DNA of 64,000 nt, taken from Pseudomonas sp. F(2018) (GTDB lineage: Bacteria > Pseudomonadota > Gammaproteobacteria > Pseudomonadales > Pseudomonadaceae). Position 1 is the stretch's first letter. Each line of letters starts with the position of its first letter. The stretch spans positions 1,116,001 to 1,180,000 of the forward strand of contig NZ_SCOM01000002.1 of NCBI RefSeq assembly GCF_005508865.1. The letters are read 5' to 3'. The notes under the pieces were generated by a model that ran no database searches, was not told the DNA's origin, and saw nothing but the letters and a program-made list of their open reading frames with translations. This document shows positions 9,835-17,688 of the stretch, in pieces. Made by a program: the position numbers and the translations under genes.

Positions 9835-10428
9835 ATGTCCGATCCGAAAACCCTGTTCCAACTGCTCGGACGCGGTTATGCCCCGGCCATTCTTGGCAAG
9901 GCCACCCTGCTGGTGATCGACGCCCAGGAGGAGTACCGCAGCGGCACCCTGCAACTGCCGGACGTGGAACCTGCCATCGCGGAAATCGCCACCCTGCTGG
10001 GTGCCGCCCGCAACCTCGGCGCGCCGGTGCTGCATGTGCGCCATCTGGGTATTCCCGGCGGCCTGCTCGACCCGCAAGGCCCGCGCGGCCGTTTCATCGA
10101 GGGCCTGGCGCCACAGGCCGGTGAGCCGGTGGTGGAGAAACGCCTGCCCAATGCCTTCGCCGGTACCGACCTGCACGAGCGTCTGCAGCAGCTCGGCCAT
10201 CTGGACCTGATCATCTGCGGTTTCATGACCCACTCCAGCGTCAGCACGACCGTGCGCGCGGCGAAGGACTATGGTTACCGCTGCACCTTGGTGGACGCCG
10301 CCTGCGCCACCCGCGACCTGCCCTACGACGGCGAACTGATTCCGGCGCGCGCCCTGCACCGCATGACTCTGGCGGCCCTGGCCGACAACTATGCGATGGT
10401 GGTGCCACAAGCCCGCGCACTGATCTGA
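9835..10428 (+). CDS. Isochorismatase-family protein lacking the catalytic cysteine
   Basis: A 197-residue protein of the isochorismatase-like hydrolase superfamily. Two of the usual three catalytic residues are present, D29 in LLVIDAQEEY and K102 in VVEKRLPNAF. At the nucleophile position the motif reads GFMTHSSVSTTVRAA, with serine 135 where most members have cysteine. True isochorismatases also lack this cysteine, so the protein may be a hydrolase of another kind or may have lost activity. A ribosome site (AGGAGCCCTCCC) precedes the ATG. No siderophore or phenazine genes are nearby. Confidence 0.85.
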   Translation: MSDPKTLFQLLGRGYAPAILGKATLLVIDAQEEYRSGTLQLPDVEPAIAEIATLLGAARNLGAPVLHVRHLGIPGGLLDPQGPRGRFIEGLAPQAGEPVVEKRLPNAFAGTDLHERLQQLGHLDLIICGFMTHSSVSTTVRAAKDYGYRCTLVDAACATRDLPYDGELIPARALHRMTLAALADNYAMVVPQARALI

Positions 10429-10507
10429 CCGGGCAGAACGACTTCTCGGCCGGAACCCAGGCGGGCAGGACCGGTCATAGCGCCGATACTCCAAGAGGAA
10501 AATCGGG

Positions 10508-10837
10508 ATGAAGTTGTCTGAAGATGGATTTGATGCCCGCCGCCTGCGTCCCCGCGGCACATCCGGCTGGCGCTGGCGTTGCCTCGCCGCACTGGCCGCC
10601 CTGTTCGCCGCCTTCGGCGTGATGCTGAGCATGGCCGGCGCGGCCACCCTGCTCGGCCGCCCCCCTGCCCTCGGCCCGTTGAACGACAGCATCGGCGCGG
10701 CCATTGTCCTGCTGCTGTTCGGCCTGTTCCTGCTGTGGGGCGGCATCAATGTCTGGCGCCGCTGCCGTCGGCGCATGCGCCGCAGTCACGGCGACGAGCT
10801 GAGCCTGTCGCCACGTCTGCTGAAAAAGCGCGGCTGA
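10508..10837 (+). CDS. Small two-helix membrane protein
   Basis: A 109-residue hypothetical protein with hydrophobic segments at about residues 23-47 and 60-82, flanked by arginine-rich ends (positive-inside, both ends cytoplasmic). AAGAGGAAAATCGGG precedes the ATG and supplies the ribosome site. It lies between the isochorismatase-like gene and the Smr gene on the same strand. I do not recognise a family. Confidence 0.55.
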   Translation: MKLSEDGFDARRLRPRGTSGWRWRCLAALAALFAAFGVMLSMAGAATLLGRPPALGPLNDSIGAAIVLLLFGLFLLWGGINVWRRCRRRMRRSHGDELSLSPRLLKKRG

Positions 10838-10872
10838 AGCCGGTAAACTGGCCTCATCCGTGGAGGCCTTTC

Positions 10873-11433
10873 ATGCAAGACGACGATTTTTCCCTGTTCC
10901 AGTCCGCCGTGCGCGGGGTCAAGCCGATCAGCCATGACCGCGCCGATACCGGCAAGCCCAAGGCCGATCGCCAGCGCATCAGCACCTTGCGTCAGGCGGC
11001 GACGGTGAAGACCGACCAGGTCAAGGTGGATGGCCTGTCCGACCAGTTCGTCATCGACGTCAGCGCCGAAGACGAACTCTACTGGGCCCGCGACGGCGTG
11101 CAGGACGGCCAGATGCGCAAGCTCAAGGCCGGTCAGGTGTCCTTCGAGGGCAGCCTGGACCTGCACGGCATGAGTGTGGAGCGAGCGCGCGAGACCCTGT
11201 GGAGCTTCTTCGACGAGGCCGCGCGCATGGAAGTGCGCTGCGTGCGTATTACCCATGGCAAGGCGGCACGCACCGACGGCAAGCGGCCGATGATCAAGAG
11301 TCACGTCAACACTTGGCTGCGCCAGCACCCGCAGGTGCTGGGCTTCACCTCCTGCATCGCCAAGCATGGCGGCACCGGCGCGGTGTATGTGCTGCTCAAG
11401 CGCACCATGCTCGACGGCCGCGACGAAGACTAG
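10873..11433 (+). CDS. Smr-domain endonuclease family protein (YfcN/SmrB-like)
   Basis: A 186-residue protein with a C-terminal Smr domain (about residues 95-180). The domain motifs LDLHGMSVERARETL, RITHGK and the terminal glycine patch KHGGTGAVYVLL are clear. Proteins of this type act as nucleases; the short SmrB class cuts mRNA at collided ribosomes. The N-terminal half is charged and probably flexible. The ATG at 10873 has GGAGG eight bases upstream. The last 4 bases overlap the end of the convergent gene. Confidence 0.88.
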   Translation: MQDDDFSLFQSAVRGVKPISHDRADTGKPKADRQRISTLRQAATVKTDQVKVDGLSDQFVIDVSAEDELYWARDGVQDGQMRKLKAGQVSFEGSLDLHGMSVERARETLWSFFDEAARMEVRCVRITHGKAARTDGKRPMIKSHVNTWLRQHPQVLGFTSCIAKHGGTGAVYVLLKRTMLDGRDED

Positions 11434-11978
11434 GCGGTGAAACGCGGCGCATGGCCCTCCAGCTCCACCCGCAGGCCGTTCACCACGAAAGACACCGCGT
11501 GATAGAAGCCGACCAGCAGCAGACACTCGATCAGCTGTGCATCGCTGAAGTGCGTGCCCAGCCGTTGCCACAGTTCATCGCCGACCGTGGAACTGGCGTG
11601 CAGGCTGTCCGCCAGCTCCAGCAGGGCCTGATCCGCCTGGCTCCACAGGGCCGGATCGATGCGCCCGCTGCAGGTATCGGCGATCTGCTCGGCGCTGAAG
11701 CCGGCCTTGCCGGCGAAGCCCACCACATGCACGCCCCATTCGTATTCAGCACCGCACAGCGCGGTGGCGCGCAGAATCAGCAGTTCACGCTCGCGCAATT
11801 CGATGCTGCCACGATCCAGCAGGCCGCCGGCGAGCATGCGCTGCAGCACGCGTGGGTTGTGGGCCATGCTGCGGAACAGCTTGAGCGGTGGCATGCCAGG
11901 CGGCATGACCCGGTCGAAGGCCGCCTGGATGTCATCGGCATAGGGCGGCTGCAAGGGTTGTACGCGGGATTGGCTCAT
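11430..11978 (-). CDS. Carboxymuconolactone decarboxylase / AhpD-fold protein
   Basis: A 182-residue protein of the carboxymuconolactone decarboxylase (AhpD-like) family. The core RERELLILRATALCGAEYEWGVH matches the family, but the AhpD CxxC pair is absent and C-x-x-E is found instead. This excludes AhpD-type disulfide chemistry and fits the CMD branch. The ATG at 11978 was chosen because AGGAG stands 8 bases before it. It is divergent from the HxlR regulator, and three GCTAC/GTAGC boxes between them suggest direct control. Confidence 0.85.
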   Translation of the reverse strand: MSQSRVQPLQPPYADDIQAAFDRVMPPGMPPLKLFRSMAHNPRVLQRMLAGGLLDRGSIELRERELLILRATALCGAEYEWGVHVVGFAGKAGFSAEQIADTCSGRIDPALWSQADQALLELADSLHASSTVGDELWQRLGTHFSDAQLIECLLLVGFYHAVSFVVNGLRVELEGHAPRFTA

Positions 11979-11995
11979 TGCTCGATCTCCTGTCA

Positions 11996-12036
11996 TGCTA
12001 CGGAATAAGTAGCAAGCAGAACCTATCACCGCTACT
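11996..12036. promoter_or_regulatory. Probable HxlR operator with GTAGC/GCTAC boxes
   Basis: The 80-base divergent region contains a perfect inverted repeat TGCTAC-7 nt-GTAGCA (11996-12014). A further GCTACT at 12031-12036 forms a second pair with AGTAGC at 12008-12013. Such repeats between an HxlR gene and its divergent neighbour usually bind the regulator. The assignment rests on position and symmetry only. Confidence 0.55.
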
Positions 12037-12058
12037 AAAAAAGAAGCAAGGAGTTTGC

Positions 12059-12400
12059 ATGAGCTTTCCCCAACCCGGCGATCCGGTCCGCGGCTCGGCC
12101 AGCGGCAAGCCGATCATGGCGCTGCTCGACCTGCTTGGCCGCCGCTGGACCCTGCGCGTGTTGTGGGAGTTGCATCAGACGCCAGCCAGCTTCCGCGAGC
12201 TGCAGGCACGCTGCGAAGGCGTCTCGCCGTCGGTGCTGAACACCCGCCTGGGCGAGCTGCGCGAGGCCCAGCTGCTGGAGAACGGCGAGCGCGGCTACCA
12301 GCTTTCCAGCCTCGGCCTGGAGCTGGTGCAGCGCTGCCTGCCGCTGGCGGTATGGGCCGAAGGCTGGGCCGCGCAACTGCCAGCGCGGCCGGAAAAGTAG
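12059..12400 (+). CDS. HxlR-family transcriptional regulator
   Basis: A 113-residue winged-helix protein. The family signature is visible in IMALLDLLGRRWTLRVLWEL, FRELQARCEGVSPSVLNTRL and LLENGERGYQLSSLG. HxlR proteins often sense electrophiles or quinones through a cysteine; one cysteine (in ARCEGVS) is present in the recognition region. The ATG at 12059 follows GCAAGGAG. It most likely represses itself and the divergent CMD-family gene through the boxes at 11996-12036. Confidence 0.88.
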   Translation: MSFPQPGDPVRGSASGKPIMALLDLLGRRWTLRVLWELHQTPASFRELQARCEGVSPSVLNTRLGELREAQLLENGERGYQLSSLGLELVQRCLPLAVWAEGWAAQLPARPEK

Positions 12401-12485
12401 CCCAATGTGGCGCACTCCGCCCTTGCCAGCGCACTTGCTGCGCCCTACCCTGCGCCCCTGAGCATTACCACCCACAGGAAGACCC

Positions 12486-13034
12486 ATGTCCCTGGAACAG
12501 CACTACACCGCGATTCTCGGCCAACTCGGCGAGGACGTATCCCGTGAAGGCCTGCTCGACACCCCGAAGCGCGCCGCCAAAGCCATGCAGTACCTCTGCC
12601 GCGGCTATGAGCAGACCCTCGAGGAAGTCACCAACGGCGCCCTGTTCAGCTCCGACAACAGCGAAATGGTGCTGGTGAAGAACATCGAGCTGTATTCGCT
12701 GTGCGAACACCACCTGCTGCCCTTCATCGGCAAGGCCCACGTGGCCTACATTCCCAGCGGCAAGGTGCTGGGCCTGTCCAAGGTGGCGCGCATCGTCGAC
12801 ATGTACGCCCGCCGCCTGCAGATCCAGGAAAACCTCAGCCGGCAGATCGCCGAGGCCATCCAGCAGGTCACCGGCGCCCTCGGCGTTGCCGTGGTCATCG
12901 AGGCGCAGCACATGTGCATGATGATGCGCGGCGTGGAGAAGCAGAACTCCTCCATGGTCACCTCGGTGATGCTCGGCGAGTTCCGCGAAAACGCCGCCAC
13001 CCGCAGCGAGTTCCTCAGCCTGATCAAGAGCTGA
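12486..13034 (+). CDS. folE: GTP cyclohydrolase I
   Basis: A 182-residue enzyme that converts GTP to 7,8-dihydroneopterin triphosphate, the first step of folate synthesis. The zinc and active-site motifs [21 protein letters not shown] and [14 protein letters not shown] are complete, with the CEHH cysteine and the later cysteine ligand both present. The length is slightly shorter than the E. coli enzyme, as usual for type IA copies in pseudomonads. CAGGAAGACCC gives the ribosome site. An intrinsic terminator follows 18 bases after the stop. Confidence 0.95.
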   Translation: MSLEQHYTAILGQLGEDVSREGLLDTPKRAAKAMQYLCRGYEQTLEEVTNGALFSSDNSEMVLVKNIELYSLCEHHLLPFIGKAHVAYIPSGKVLGLSKVARIVDMYARRLQIQENLSRQIAEAIQQVTGALGVAVVIEAQHMCMMMRGVEKQNSSMVTSVMLGEFRENAATRSEFLSLIKS

Positions 13035-13052
13035 GCAACGTCGCGGTGAACG

Positions 13053-13077
13053 AAGCCGGCCTTGCGCCGGCTTTTTT
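13053..13077 (+). terminator. Intrinsic terminator of folE
   Basis: A perfect 8-bp stem AAGCCGGC/GCCGGCTT with a 5-base loop is followed by a run of T. It lies directly downstream of folE. Confidence 0.9.
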
Positions 13078-13083
13078 CATGCC

Positions 13084-13431
13084 TCAGTGATCACGCCCGT
13101 TCCACGGCACGATCTTGAACGGCGACAGATCGACATCATCCAGGCAGCGCGCATTGACTGCCGCCATCAGTCGCCCATCCGGCCCCGGCGCCTCGCTGAA
13201 CGGTGAGCAACCGCAGACGTCGCAGAAATGGTGGGCGATCTTGCGGGTGTTGAAGCGGTAGGTCGGCAGCTCGCCTTCCGGCGACTTCAGCTGCAGCTGC
13301 TCACGTCCGACGAACCACAGCAGCCCGCCACGCTTGCTGCACAGCGAGCAGTTGCACTCGGTCAGGCTGTCGATCTCGCCGCGCACGCTAAAGCTGATCT
13401 TGCCGCAGTGGCAACTCCCCTGGTGGCTCAT
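13084..13431 (-). CDS. GFA (glutathione-dependent formaldehyde-activating)-family protein
   Basis: A 115-residue zinc-binding protein of the GFA/CENP-V family. The cysteine sets CHCG, CNCSLCSK and FCDVCGCSPF are all present and make the two zinc sites. Most members have no proven substrate; a few react glutathione with formaldehyde. The ATG at 13431 follows AGGAG at 10 bases. It converges on folE and the terminator between them. Confidence 0.88.
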   Translation of the reverse strand: MSHQGSCHCGKISFSVRGEIDSLTECNCSLCSKRGGLLWFVGREQLQLKSPEGELPTYRFNTRKIAHHFCDVCGCSPFSEAPGPDGRLMAAVNARCLDDVDLSPFKIVPWNGRDH

Positions 13432-13599
13432 GGCCGGCACTCCTGTGCGGTTTGGACAGGACTGCAAGCTAGTTCGCCACCACCCGGCTCGCCAGCGCCA
13501 GCCGAGAAAATCGCCGGCGAAGCGATATCCGGCGCTGCCAAGGCCGGGCAACTCGGGTACCCTGCCGCCCCTTTTCTCCGCTACCAGGAATGACCGGCG

Positions 13600-13971
13600 A
13601 TGCTTATCAAGGCACTGCGGATCGGCCTCGGCCAGATCATCATCTTTCTCGACTTCATCACCCGCCCACGCAAGCTCAAGCGCAGCCCGCAGGAACAGGC
13701 CCGGGTCGAGAGCGCAGCCGCTGGCCTGGCGCTGTATCAGTTCCGCGCCTGCCCGTTCTGCGTGAAGACGCGCCGCACCCTGCACCGCCTGAACGTGCCG
13801 GTGGCGCTGCGCGATGCGAAGAATGACGCCGTGCGCCGTCAGGAGTTGTTGGAGCAGGGGGGCAAGCTGCAGGTGCCCTGCCTGCGCATCGAGGAGTCGG
13901 GCGAAGTGCGCTGGCTGTATGAATCCAAGGCCATCGGTGCCTACCTGGACGAGCGCTTCGCCGCCCAGTGA
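13600..13971 (+). CDS. Glutaredoxin-like thioredoxin-fold protein
   Basis: A 123-residue protein with an N-terminal tail of about 45 residues, partly hydrophobic (IGLGQIIIFLDFI), and a glutaredoxin-like domain. The redox motif CPFC occurs in YQFRACPFCVKTRR, and the cis-proline is in LQVPCLRI. The end WLYESKAIGAYLDERF resembles the N-terminal domain of glutathione S-transferases. The leading hydrophobic part may hold it at the membrane. It is probably a thiol reductase acting with glutathione. Confidence 0.8.
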   Translation: MLIKALRIGLGQIIIFLDFITRPRKLKRSPQEQARVESAAAGLALYQFRACPFCVKTRRTLHRLNVPVALRDAKNDAVRRQELLEQGGKLQVPCLRIEESGEVRWLYESKAIGAYLDERFAAQ

Positions 13972-14012
13972 TGGCTGGGACGGGCAGTCGCTGCCCGCCC
14001 CTCACTCGCTCG

Positions 14013-14615
14013 TCAGCCGAACATGCTCACATGCTGGGGATGGCTGGCGACGCGGTCGAGCCAGGCGTTGATCGCCGGGTAGGCGGCCAGGTCGAAGCCG
14101 CCCTCGTCGGCCACATGGGTGTAGGCATACAGGGCGATGTCGGCCAGGGTGTACTGCTCGCCCACCAGGTACGGCGTGCGCTGCAGCTGCTGTTCCATCA
14201 CCTTGAACGCCTTGTGGCCACCCTTGTGGCACTGCTCGTACTCGGCGCGGCGCGCCTCCGGCAGGCCCAGGTACAGCTGGATGAAACGCGCCACCGCCAC
14301 ATAGGGCTCATGGCTGTACTGCTCGAAGAACTGCCACTGCAGCATCTGCGTGCGCAGGCGCGGCTCGGTGGGGATGAAGGCGCTGCCATCGGCCAGGAAG
14401 TTGAGGATGGCGTTGGACTCCCAGAGGAAGGTGCCATCCTCCAGCTCCAGTACCGGGATCTTGCCATTGGGGTTCTTGGCCAGGAATTCCGCGGTCTGGG
14501 TCTCGCCCTTGAGGATGTCGATCGGCAGCCACTGGTACTGGTGGCCGAGCAGATTGAGCATCAGCTTGACCTTGTAGCAGTTGCCGGAACGGTAATCGCC
14601 GTAGACCTTGAGCAT
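14013..14615 (-). CDS. Glutathione S-transferase family protein
   Basis: A 200-residue protein with the GST thioredoxin-like domain (about residues 1-80) and helical C-terminal domain. Seen are YGDYRSGNCYKVKLML, NPNGKIPVLELEDG with the cis-proline that binds glutathione, and ESNAILNFLA. It starts 5 bases after the aminotransferase stop, so both are probably one transcript under the MarR-type regulator. The substrate is not known. Confidence 0.88.
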   Translation of the reverse strand: MLKVYGDYRSGNCYKVKLMLNLLGHQYQWLPIDILKGETQTAEFLAKNPNGKIPVLELEDGTFLWESNAILNFLADGSAFIPTEPRLRTQMLQWQFFEQYSHEPYVAVARFIQLYLGLPEARRAEYEQCHKGGHKAFKVMEQQLQRTPYLVGEQYTLADIALYAYTHVADEGGFDLAAYPAINAWLDRVASHPQHVSMFG

Positions 14616-14620
14616 GACTA

Positions 14621-15778
14621 CTAACCTCCCTGGGCTTCACGAACGACGGCCGCCAGGCGGCGCAGGCCTTCGCCCAGCTTCTCCGGCGGTACATGGCTGA
14701 AGTTGAGTCGCAGATGCCCGGGGTTGGCATCCGGCTCGGTGAAGAACGGCTCGCCGGGCATGAACGCCACGTTCTGCGCCATGGCCGGCTGCAGCAACGT
14801 GCGGGTATCCAGCTTGTTGTTCAGGGTCAGCCAGAAGAACAGGCCGCCTTGCGGCACCTGCCAGGTGGCCAGGTCGCCGAAATGCTCTTCCAGCGCCAGC
14901 TGCATGGCGTCGCGGCGTACGCGGTAGAAATCGCGCAGCTCGGCCAGGTGGACCTGGTACTTGTCGGTACCGATCCACTGCAGCGCCTGCCACTGGCCGA
15001 TGCGATTGGTGTGCAGGTCGGCCGCCTGCTTCAGGCGCAGCAAGTGCGGGAACAGGTCCGGACTGGCGATCAGGAAACCGACGCGCAGGCCCGGCAGCAG
15101 GGTCTTGGACACGGTACCGGTGTAGATCCAGCTGGTGCGCTGCAGGCGGCTGACAATGGGCGTGGCGCTGCCGGCATCGAACACCAGCTCGCGGTACGGC
15201 TCGTCCTCGATCAGGGTGACGTTGAACTCGTCGAGCAGCGCCGCCACGGCGTCGCGCTTGGCCTCGCTATAGCGCACGGCAGACGGGTTCTGGAAGGTCG
15301 GGATCAGGTAGGCGAAGGCCGGCTTGTGCTGCTGCAGGCGCTCGCGCAGGGCCTCCAGCTCCGGGCCGTCGGCTTCCTGCGGCACGGTGATGCAGTCGGC
15401 ACCGAACAGCTGGAAGGATTGCAGTGCGGCCAGGTAGGTCGGCGCTTCCACCAGGATTTCGGTACCCGGATCGATGAACAGCTTGCTGGCCAGGTCCAGG
15501 GTCTGCTGCGAGCCGCAGACGATCAGCACCTGGCTGGCATCGCACTTCACCCCCAGCTTGTTGGCTTCGGCGGCGATGGCCTCGCGCAGCGCCGGCTCGC
15601 CCTCGCTCATGCCGTACTGGCCGATGGAGGTCGGCATCTCGCTCCAGTCCACCTTCGGCAGCATCGGTTCGGCCGGCAGGCCACCGGCGAAGGACATCAC
15701 TTCCGGACGTTGCGCCGCAGCGAGGATTTCACGGATCAGGGAGCTTTTCAGGCGGGCAACGCGTTCGGAGAAGGCCAT
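14621..15778 (-). CDS. PLP-dependent class I/II aminotransferase
   Basis: A 385-residue fold-type I aminotransferase. The PLP-lysine lies in YTGTVSKTLLPGLRVG, and other family stretches are PTFQNPSAVRYS and LIEDEPYREL. The pattern is close to the 2-aminoadipate/aromatic (LysN or MocR-catalytic-like) branch. The ATG at 15778 begins MAFSERVARL; a TTG 13 codons upstream sits inside the regulator palindrome and is a poorer choice. It is transcribed away from the MarR gene and followed by the GST gene. Confidence 0.85.
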   Translation of the reverse strand: MAFSERVARLKSSLIREILAAAQRPEVMSFAGGLPAEPMLPKVDWSEMPTSIGQYGMSEGEPALREAIAAEANKLGVKCDASQVLIVCGSQQTLDLASKLFIDPGTEILVEAPTYLAALQSFQLFGADCITVPQEADGPELEALRERLQQHKPAFAYLIPTFQNPSAVRYSEAKRDAVAALLDEFNVTLIEDEPYRELVFDAGSATPIVSRLQRTSWIYTGTVSKTLLPGLRVGFLIASPDLFPHLLRLKQAADLHTNRIGQWQALQWIGTDKYQVHLAELRDFYRVRRDAMQLALEEHFGDLATWQVPQGGLFFWLTLNNKLDTRTLLQPAMAQNVAFMPGEPFFTEPDANPGHLRLNFSHVPPEKLGEGLRRLAAVVREAQGG

Positions 15779-15811
15779 GGGAGTCACCGGTAGCACAGGC
15801 AGGATAAATTG

Positions 15812-15869
15812 GGTCAAACTGTTTGACCGAAACTACGACGGCCAGGACGGATACGTCAATATGCTTGAC
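15812..15869. promoter_or_regulatory. Two tandem palindromic operators between aminotransferase and MarR genes
   Basis: A perfect 17-base palindrome built on GTCAAAC-T-GTTTGAC lies at 15812-15828. A second copy GTCAATATGCTTGAC lies at 15855-15869 and covers the MarR ATG at 15861. Their centres are 42 bases apart, about four helical turns, so both face the same side of DNA. This is the usual pattern for a self-repressing MarR protein that also controls the divergent gene. Confidence 0.75.
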
Positions 15870-16313
15870 CTGAAAAAGCCGAGTTCCCAACAAGCCGCCA
15901 TGGAAGCCTTCTTCTTCGGCTACCAGGCCTTCACCGCCAAGCCCGACGAGATGCTGGCGCGCCGCGGCCTGTCGCGCGTGCATCACCGCATCCTGTTCTT
16001 CATCGCTCGCCACCCCGGGCTGAGCGTGAAGGAGCTGCTTGGCTACCTCGGCGTGACCAAGCAGGCGCTGAATACGCCGCTGCGGCAGCTGCAGGAAATG
16101 TCGATGGTGGAGAGCGTGGCCGCCAGCGACGACAAGCGCAAACGCCAGCTCGGCCTCACCGTCGAGGGCGCCAAGCTGGAGCAGGCGCTGCGCCACGAGC
16201 AGTCGCGGCTGCTGGCGAAAGTATTCAAGGAAGCCGGCGAGCCAGCCGTACAGGCTTGGCTGGCAATCAACCAGGCCCTGGGCAAGGCCCGCCAGGCAGG
16301 CGGCGAGGACTGA
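15861..16313 (+). CDS. MarR-family transcriptional regulator
   Basis: A 150-residue winged-helix protein. The DNA-binding core includes RVHHRILFFIARHPGLSVKELL, VTKQALNTPLRQLQEMSMV and the wing ASDDKRKRQLGLT. It probably represses itself and the aminotransferase-GST operon through the two palindromes at 15812-15869. The ATG at 15861 lies inside the second palindrome; a downstream ATG at 15900 is the alternative if this site is only an operator. AGGA at 15844 is rather far from the ATG. Confidence 0.88.
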   Translation: MLDLKKPSSQQAAMEAFFFGYQAFTAKPDEMLARRGLSRVHHRILFFIARHPGLSVKELLGYLGVTKQALNTPLRQLQEMSMVESVAASDDKRKRQLGLTVEGAKLEQALRHEQSRLLAKVFKEAGEPAVQAWLAINQALGKARQAGGED

Positions 16314-16937
16314 TCAGGCCGCCTGGCTGCCTTCGAGCTCCTTGGCGCCGTGGAAGAACACCAGCGCCGAGGCGACCATGGCTGCCAGCATCGGCAATAT
16401 GCCGATCACCAGCAGAATCACCGAGGCCACCAGCACGCCGCTGGCCACGTTGAGCCAGGCCAGAGTACGCAACACGGGATAAGCGTTCTCCACCTTGAGC
16501 AGCACGATGCCCAGCCACAGGATGACCAGGCCGAGCACTGCCAGGCCGCCGAAGTAGATGAACGAAGGCACGCTGAACTCCGCCAGCGCAGTGTCACCCC
16601 AGTACAGCTGTGCCAGCTCCAGCGCCACACTGAGTACCACGCTCAGCCACACCGGCCAGTCTAGGCCACGCGCATCGAAGCGGGCCTCGAGAAAGGCCTT
16701 GAGGCGCAACACCAGGTAGGAACCGAGCAGGGTCGCCGCCACGCTCAGCCAATCCCCCATCGTCGCCAGGCTCTCGACGAAGGCCAGGCCGACCACCACC
16801 AGTGTGGCAACCAGGTAGACCAGGTTAAGCCAGCCGAGCACCCGCAGCTGTCCGGGGCTCCAGCCCGAAAGCTGCTGCGGCGCCTGCGCATCGATCAGCT
16901 CCACCGTGGGGGCGGCATAAGGATTGTTCGGGTCCAT
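16314..16937 (-). CDS. Multi-helix membrane protein
   Basis: A 207-residue protein that begins MDPNNPYAAP, a proline-rich opening common to several small integral membrane protein families, then has about five or six hydrophobic segments. No enzymatic motif is seen. The ATG at 16937 has AAGGAAA at 8 bases. It ends tail to tail with the MarR gene with no gap. The function is unknown. Confidence 0.65.
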   Translation of the reverse strand: MDPNNPYAAPTVELIDAQAPQQLSGWSPGQLRVLGWLNLVYLVATLVVVGLAFVESLATMGDWLSVAATLLGSYLVLRLKAFLEARFDARGLDWPVWLSVVLSVALELAQLYWGDTALAEFSVPSFIYFGGLAVLGLVILWLGIVLLKVENAYPVLRTLAWLNVASGVLVASVILLVIGILPMLAAMVASALVFFHGAKELEGSQAA

Positions 16938-17073
16938 GGCAATTTCCTTAGTAATGGAACAGTCTCCTTCGCCCGAACAGCCATTCAAAACTGTACCGAC
17001 GATTGTCGGTGCCGCTGTATCGCGACGCCCGGGCGGGCTGCGCATAGGCTGCCAGCATCCACGGAGAACTGCC

Positions 17074-17688
17074 ATGACCCCGGAACTGCTGATCGCCTTC
17101 ATCCTCTTCGCCTCCGTCACCTCGGTGACTCCCGGCCCCAACAACATGATGCTGCTCGCCTCCGGGGTGAACTTCGGCGTGCGCCGCAGCGTGCCGCACA
17201 TGCTCGGCATCAGCCTCGGCTTCATGGTGCTGGTGGCGGCCGTGGGCCTGGGTCTGGGCCAGCTGTTCGAACAGTTCCCGCCGCTGTACACCGCGCTGCG
17301 TTACGCCGGCGCCGCCTACCTACTGTACCTGGCCTGGAAGATCGCTGGCTCCGGCGCGCCGGATGCAAGCGGCAAGGCCGCCGGCAAGCCGTTCACCTTC
17401 CTTCAGGCTGCCGCCTTCCAGTGGGTCAATCCCAAGGCCTGGATCATGGCCATCGGCGCCATCACCACCTATACCCCGCAGGACGGCTTTCTGGTCAACG
17501 TGCTGCTGATCGCCGCGCTGTTCGCCCTGGTCAATTGCCCCAGCGTCGGCCTGTGGACGGTGGCCGGCAGCCTGCTGCGCCGCTGGCTGGACAAGCCGCG
17601 CGTGCTGCGCGCCTTCAACATCGGCATGGCCTTGCTGCTGGTGGCCTCGCTCTACCCTATCCTGATCGACGTCAAGGGAACCTTCTGA
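17074..17688 (+). CDS. LysE-family amino-acid exporter
   Basis: A 204-residue inner-membrane protein of the LysE/RhtB family, with six hydrophobic segments. The signature TPGPNNMMLLASGVNFGVRRSVPHMLG and the later FQWVNPKAWIMAIGA are typical. It probably exports an amino acid or derivative. The ATG at 17074 has ACGGAG upstream. The downstream BenE gene begins in the stop codon (TGATG), so the two are translationally coupled. Confidence 0.9.
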   Translation: MTPELLIAFILFASVTSVTPGPNNMMLLASGVNFGVRRSVPHMLGISLGFMVLVAAVGLGLGQLFEQFPPLYTALRYAGAAYLLYLAWKIAGSGAPDASGKAAGKPFTFLQAAAFQWVNPKAWIMAIGAITTYTPQDGFLVNVLLIAALFALVNCPSVGLWTVAGSLLRRWLDKPRVLRAFNIGMALLLVASLYPILIDVKGTF

